NCBI RefSeq assembly: GCF_001010805.1 | Contig: NZ_CP011477.1 | Span: 1,069,001-1,133,000 of the forward strand | Reading direction: 5' to 3' | DNA: 64,000 nt | Origin: Spongiibacter sp. IMCC21906 | GTDB lineage: Bacteria > Pseudomonadota > Gammaproteobacteria > Pseudomonadales > Spongiibacteraceae | In this document: one piece after another, positions 62,825 through 64,000 of the stretch | How positions within the stretch are numbered: the stretch's first letter is position 1 | Layout: each line of letters opens with the position of its first letter | Translations under genes and position numbers: made by a program | The notes under the pieces: generated by a model | Database searches by the model: none | Told to the model about the DNA's origin: nothing | What the model saw: the letters and a program-made list of their open reading frames with translations, nothing else

Positions 62825-64000
62825 TTATCGTTGGTCCAGGTCTCGTTGCTGCACGGCCCATAGCTTAGCGTAGTGGCCATTATGTTCGAGCAGTTCGCGG
62901 TGATGGCCTCTTTCGACGATTCGGCCCTGATCCAATACCAGAATTTGTTCGGCGTCGACTATGGTGGAGAGTCGGTGAGCAATCACCAGCATGGTGTGTT
63001 CTCTAGCGATGGTTTTGATGGCGTCTAAAATCAGCTGCTCAGAGCCGCTATCCAACGACGAGGTGGCCTCATCAAAAATCATGATCGGTGCATTTTTGAG
63101 CAAGGCTCGGGCAATCGATACCCGCTGTTTTTCACCGCCAGAGAGCTTTAAGCCGCGCTCGCCTACCAAGGTGTCGACCCCTTGCGGGAGGTGTTTTATA
63201 AAGTCCTCGAGGTGAGCCATGCGAATCGCGTTTGCGACTTCTTCATCGCTGGCATCGATACGGCCATAGCGGATGTTTTCTAAAATGCTTTGATTAAATA
63301 AGACGGTATCTTGGGGAACAATACCCAGCTGTTGCCGCAGCGAACGTTGGCTGACGTGGCTAATATTTTGGCCGTCAATACAGATCTCGCCACTGCTGGC
63401 GTCATAAAAACGGAACAACAGTTTTAGCAGGGTCGATTTACCGGCACCACTGGCGCCGACAATAGCCACTTTTTGACGGGCGGGGACGGTAAAGGAAATG
63501 TTCTCCAAAATAGCGCGATCACTGTGGTAGTGAAAACTTAGGTTTTTGACCTCGATGCTGCCGCTGCCAATCTGGAGCGCGGTGGCATTTGGGGCATCGT
63601 TTAAGCTCGGTTGTTGTTTTAGCAGGTCGAACATGGCCTCGATATTGGCCAGCGAGCCTTTCATTTCTCGGTAAACAAAGCCCAAAAAATTTAAGGGCAT
63701 AAAGACCTGCATCATAAAAGCATTGATCAGCGCAAAGTCGCCCAAGGTCATTTCTTCTGCCAATACTTGCTGAGCGGCCAATACCATGGCGGCGGTCATC
63801 GCGGCGGCAATGATAAAAGCTTGCCCGGCATTGAGGGCAAACAGGCTTAGCCGGTTCTGGCGCCGGGCTTGCTCCCAGCTGGCCAGCTCGCCGTCGTATT
63901 GCCTGGCTTCGTGTTCTTCGTTGTTGAAGTATTTGACGGTTTCAAAATTGAGTAGGCTGTCGACGGCCCGGGTGCTGCTGCGGGACTCTGCCTGATTGGC
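62825..64000 (-). CDS. Atm1/HMT1-like ABC transporter (permease-ATPase), 5' part outside window
   Basis: 392 residues visible; the frame stays open to the window end, so the first roughly 200 residues lie beyond. The visible membrane part matches the Atm1/HMT1 half-transporter pattern (ESRSSTRAVDSLLNFETVKYFNNEEHEARQYD), followed by FMMQVFMPLNFLGFVYREMK. The ATPase domain has Walker A GASGAGKS, signature LSGGEKQRVSIARA, Walker B IMIFDEATSS and the H-loop IAHRLST. Such exporters move glutathione-linked sulfur or metal conjugates. It overlaps the region upstream of rlmA by no coding bases. Confidence 0.92.
   Translation of the reverse strand, partial: ANQAESRSSTRAVDSLLNFETVKYFNNEEHEARQYDGELASWEQARRQNRLSLFALNAGQAFIIAAAMTAAMVLAAQQVLAEEMTLGDFALINAFMMQVFMPLNFLGFVYREMKGSLANIEAMFDLLKQQPSLNDAPNATALQIGSGSIEVKNLSFHYHSDRAILENISFTVPARQKVAIVGASGAGKSTLLKLLFRFYDASSGEICIDGQNISHVSQRSLRQQLGIVPQDTVLFNQSILENIRYGRIDASDEEVANAIRMAHLEDFIKHLPQGVDTLVGERGLKLSGGEKQRVSIARALLKNAPIMIFDEATSSLDSGSEQLILDAIKTIAREHTMLVIAHRLSTIVDAEQILVLDQGRIVERGHHRELLEHNGHYAKLWAVQQRDLDQR

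Overview
The window looks like chromosomal DNA of a marine-type gammaproteobacterium with roughly 50% GC. Evidence for this is a GlrK-QseG-GlrR type two-component operon beside glmS, an initiator tRNA very close to the E. coli form, DinG, YqcC, RlmA, a moxR-batABD operon, a wax-ester synthase, and many acyl-CoA and TonB genes. A relative of the Cellvibrionales/Spongiibacteraceae is plausible, but this is an inference. No phage, CRISPR array or complete insertion sequence is seen. The only mobile-type element is a MITE-like sequence of about 262 bp at 7525-7786.

1-14.1 kb is a lipid/acyl-CoA catabolic region of unknown substrate. It holds a thiolase (cut by the window edge), an enoyl-CoA hydratase, alpha/beta hydrolases, two SDR oxidoreductases, an SCP2-type thiolase, an ACMSD-like amidohydrolase, a hormone-sensitive-lipase-type esterase, a patatin-like lipase, a LysR regulator with a divergent reductase-like gene, and a lipocalin-like protein. 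Related dyads (TGACA-N3-TGTCA and variants) lie in front of three of its transcription units, which suggests one regulon.

14.5-22.4 kb holds an initiator tRNA-Met, the glrR-qseG-glrK operon, a secreted TIM-barrel-like protein, glmS and a coiled-coil protein. 22.4-28.7 kb is a compact exopolysaccharide-type locus: a TolC-like outer-membrane factor, a TackOD1 zinc-ribbon protein with a degenerate GGDEF-like end, a processive GT2 synthase and an HlyD-like fusion protein. It is preceded by six 16-bp iterated units and a 13-bp dyad and ends in a strong terminator.

28.7-36.8 kb holds a membrane protein, a TetR regulator, a TonB-dependent receptor, an exported protein built of perfect 16-residue repeats, and a three-gene membrane operon with COX III- and COX IV-like subunits but no catalytic oxidase subunit. 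A 22-bp operator-like dyad (TATTGA-N8-TCAATA type) occurs three times here and probably ties these units together. 37.1-39.6 kb is one gene fusing a UDP-sulfoquinovose-synthase-like epimerase to a class V PLP enzyme.

40-50.7 kb is housekeeping and signalling: two acyltransferases, DinG, YqcC, a FixJ-type regulator divergent from a Cache/PAS hybrid kinase and a REC-PAS kinase, and a YgjP-like metalloprotease. 50.7-53.1 kb is an ECF sigma/anti-sigma/DoxX operon divergent from a small exported KCGE-repeat peptide of the HvfA/bufferin type. Both directions carry matching ECF promoters, yet no peptide-modifying enzyme is adjacent. 53.2-60.2 kb is the moxR-DUF58-DUF4381-batA-batB/C-batD operon. 60.3-64 kb holds a wax-ester synthase/DGAT, rlmA and an Atm1-like ABC exporter cut by the window edge. 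All assignments come from reading the sequence; no database search was run.
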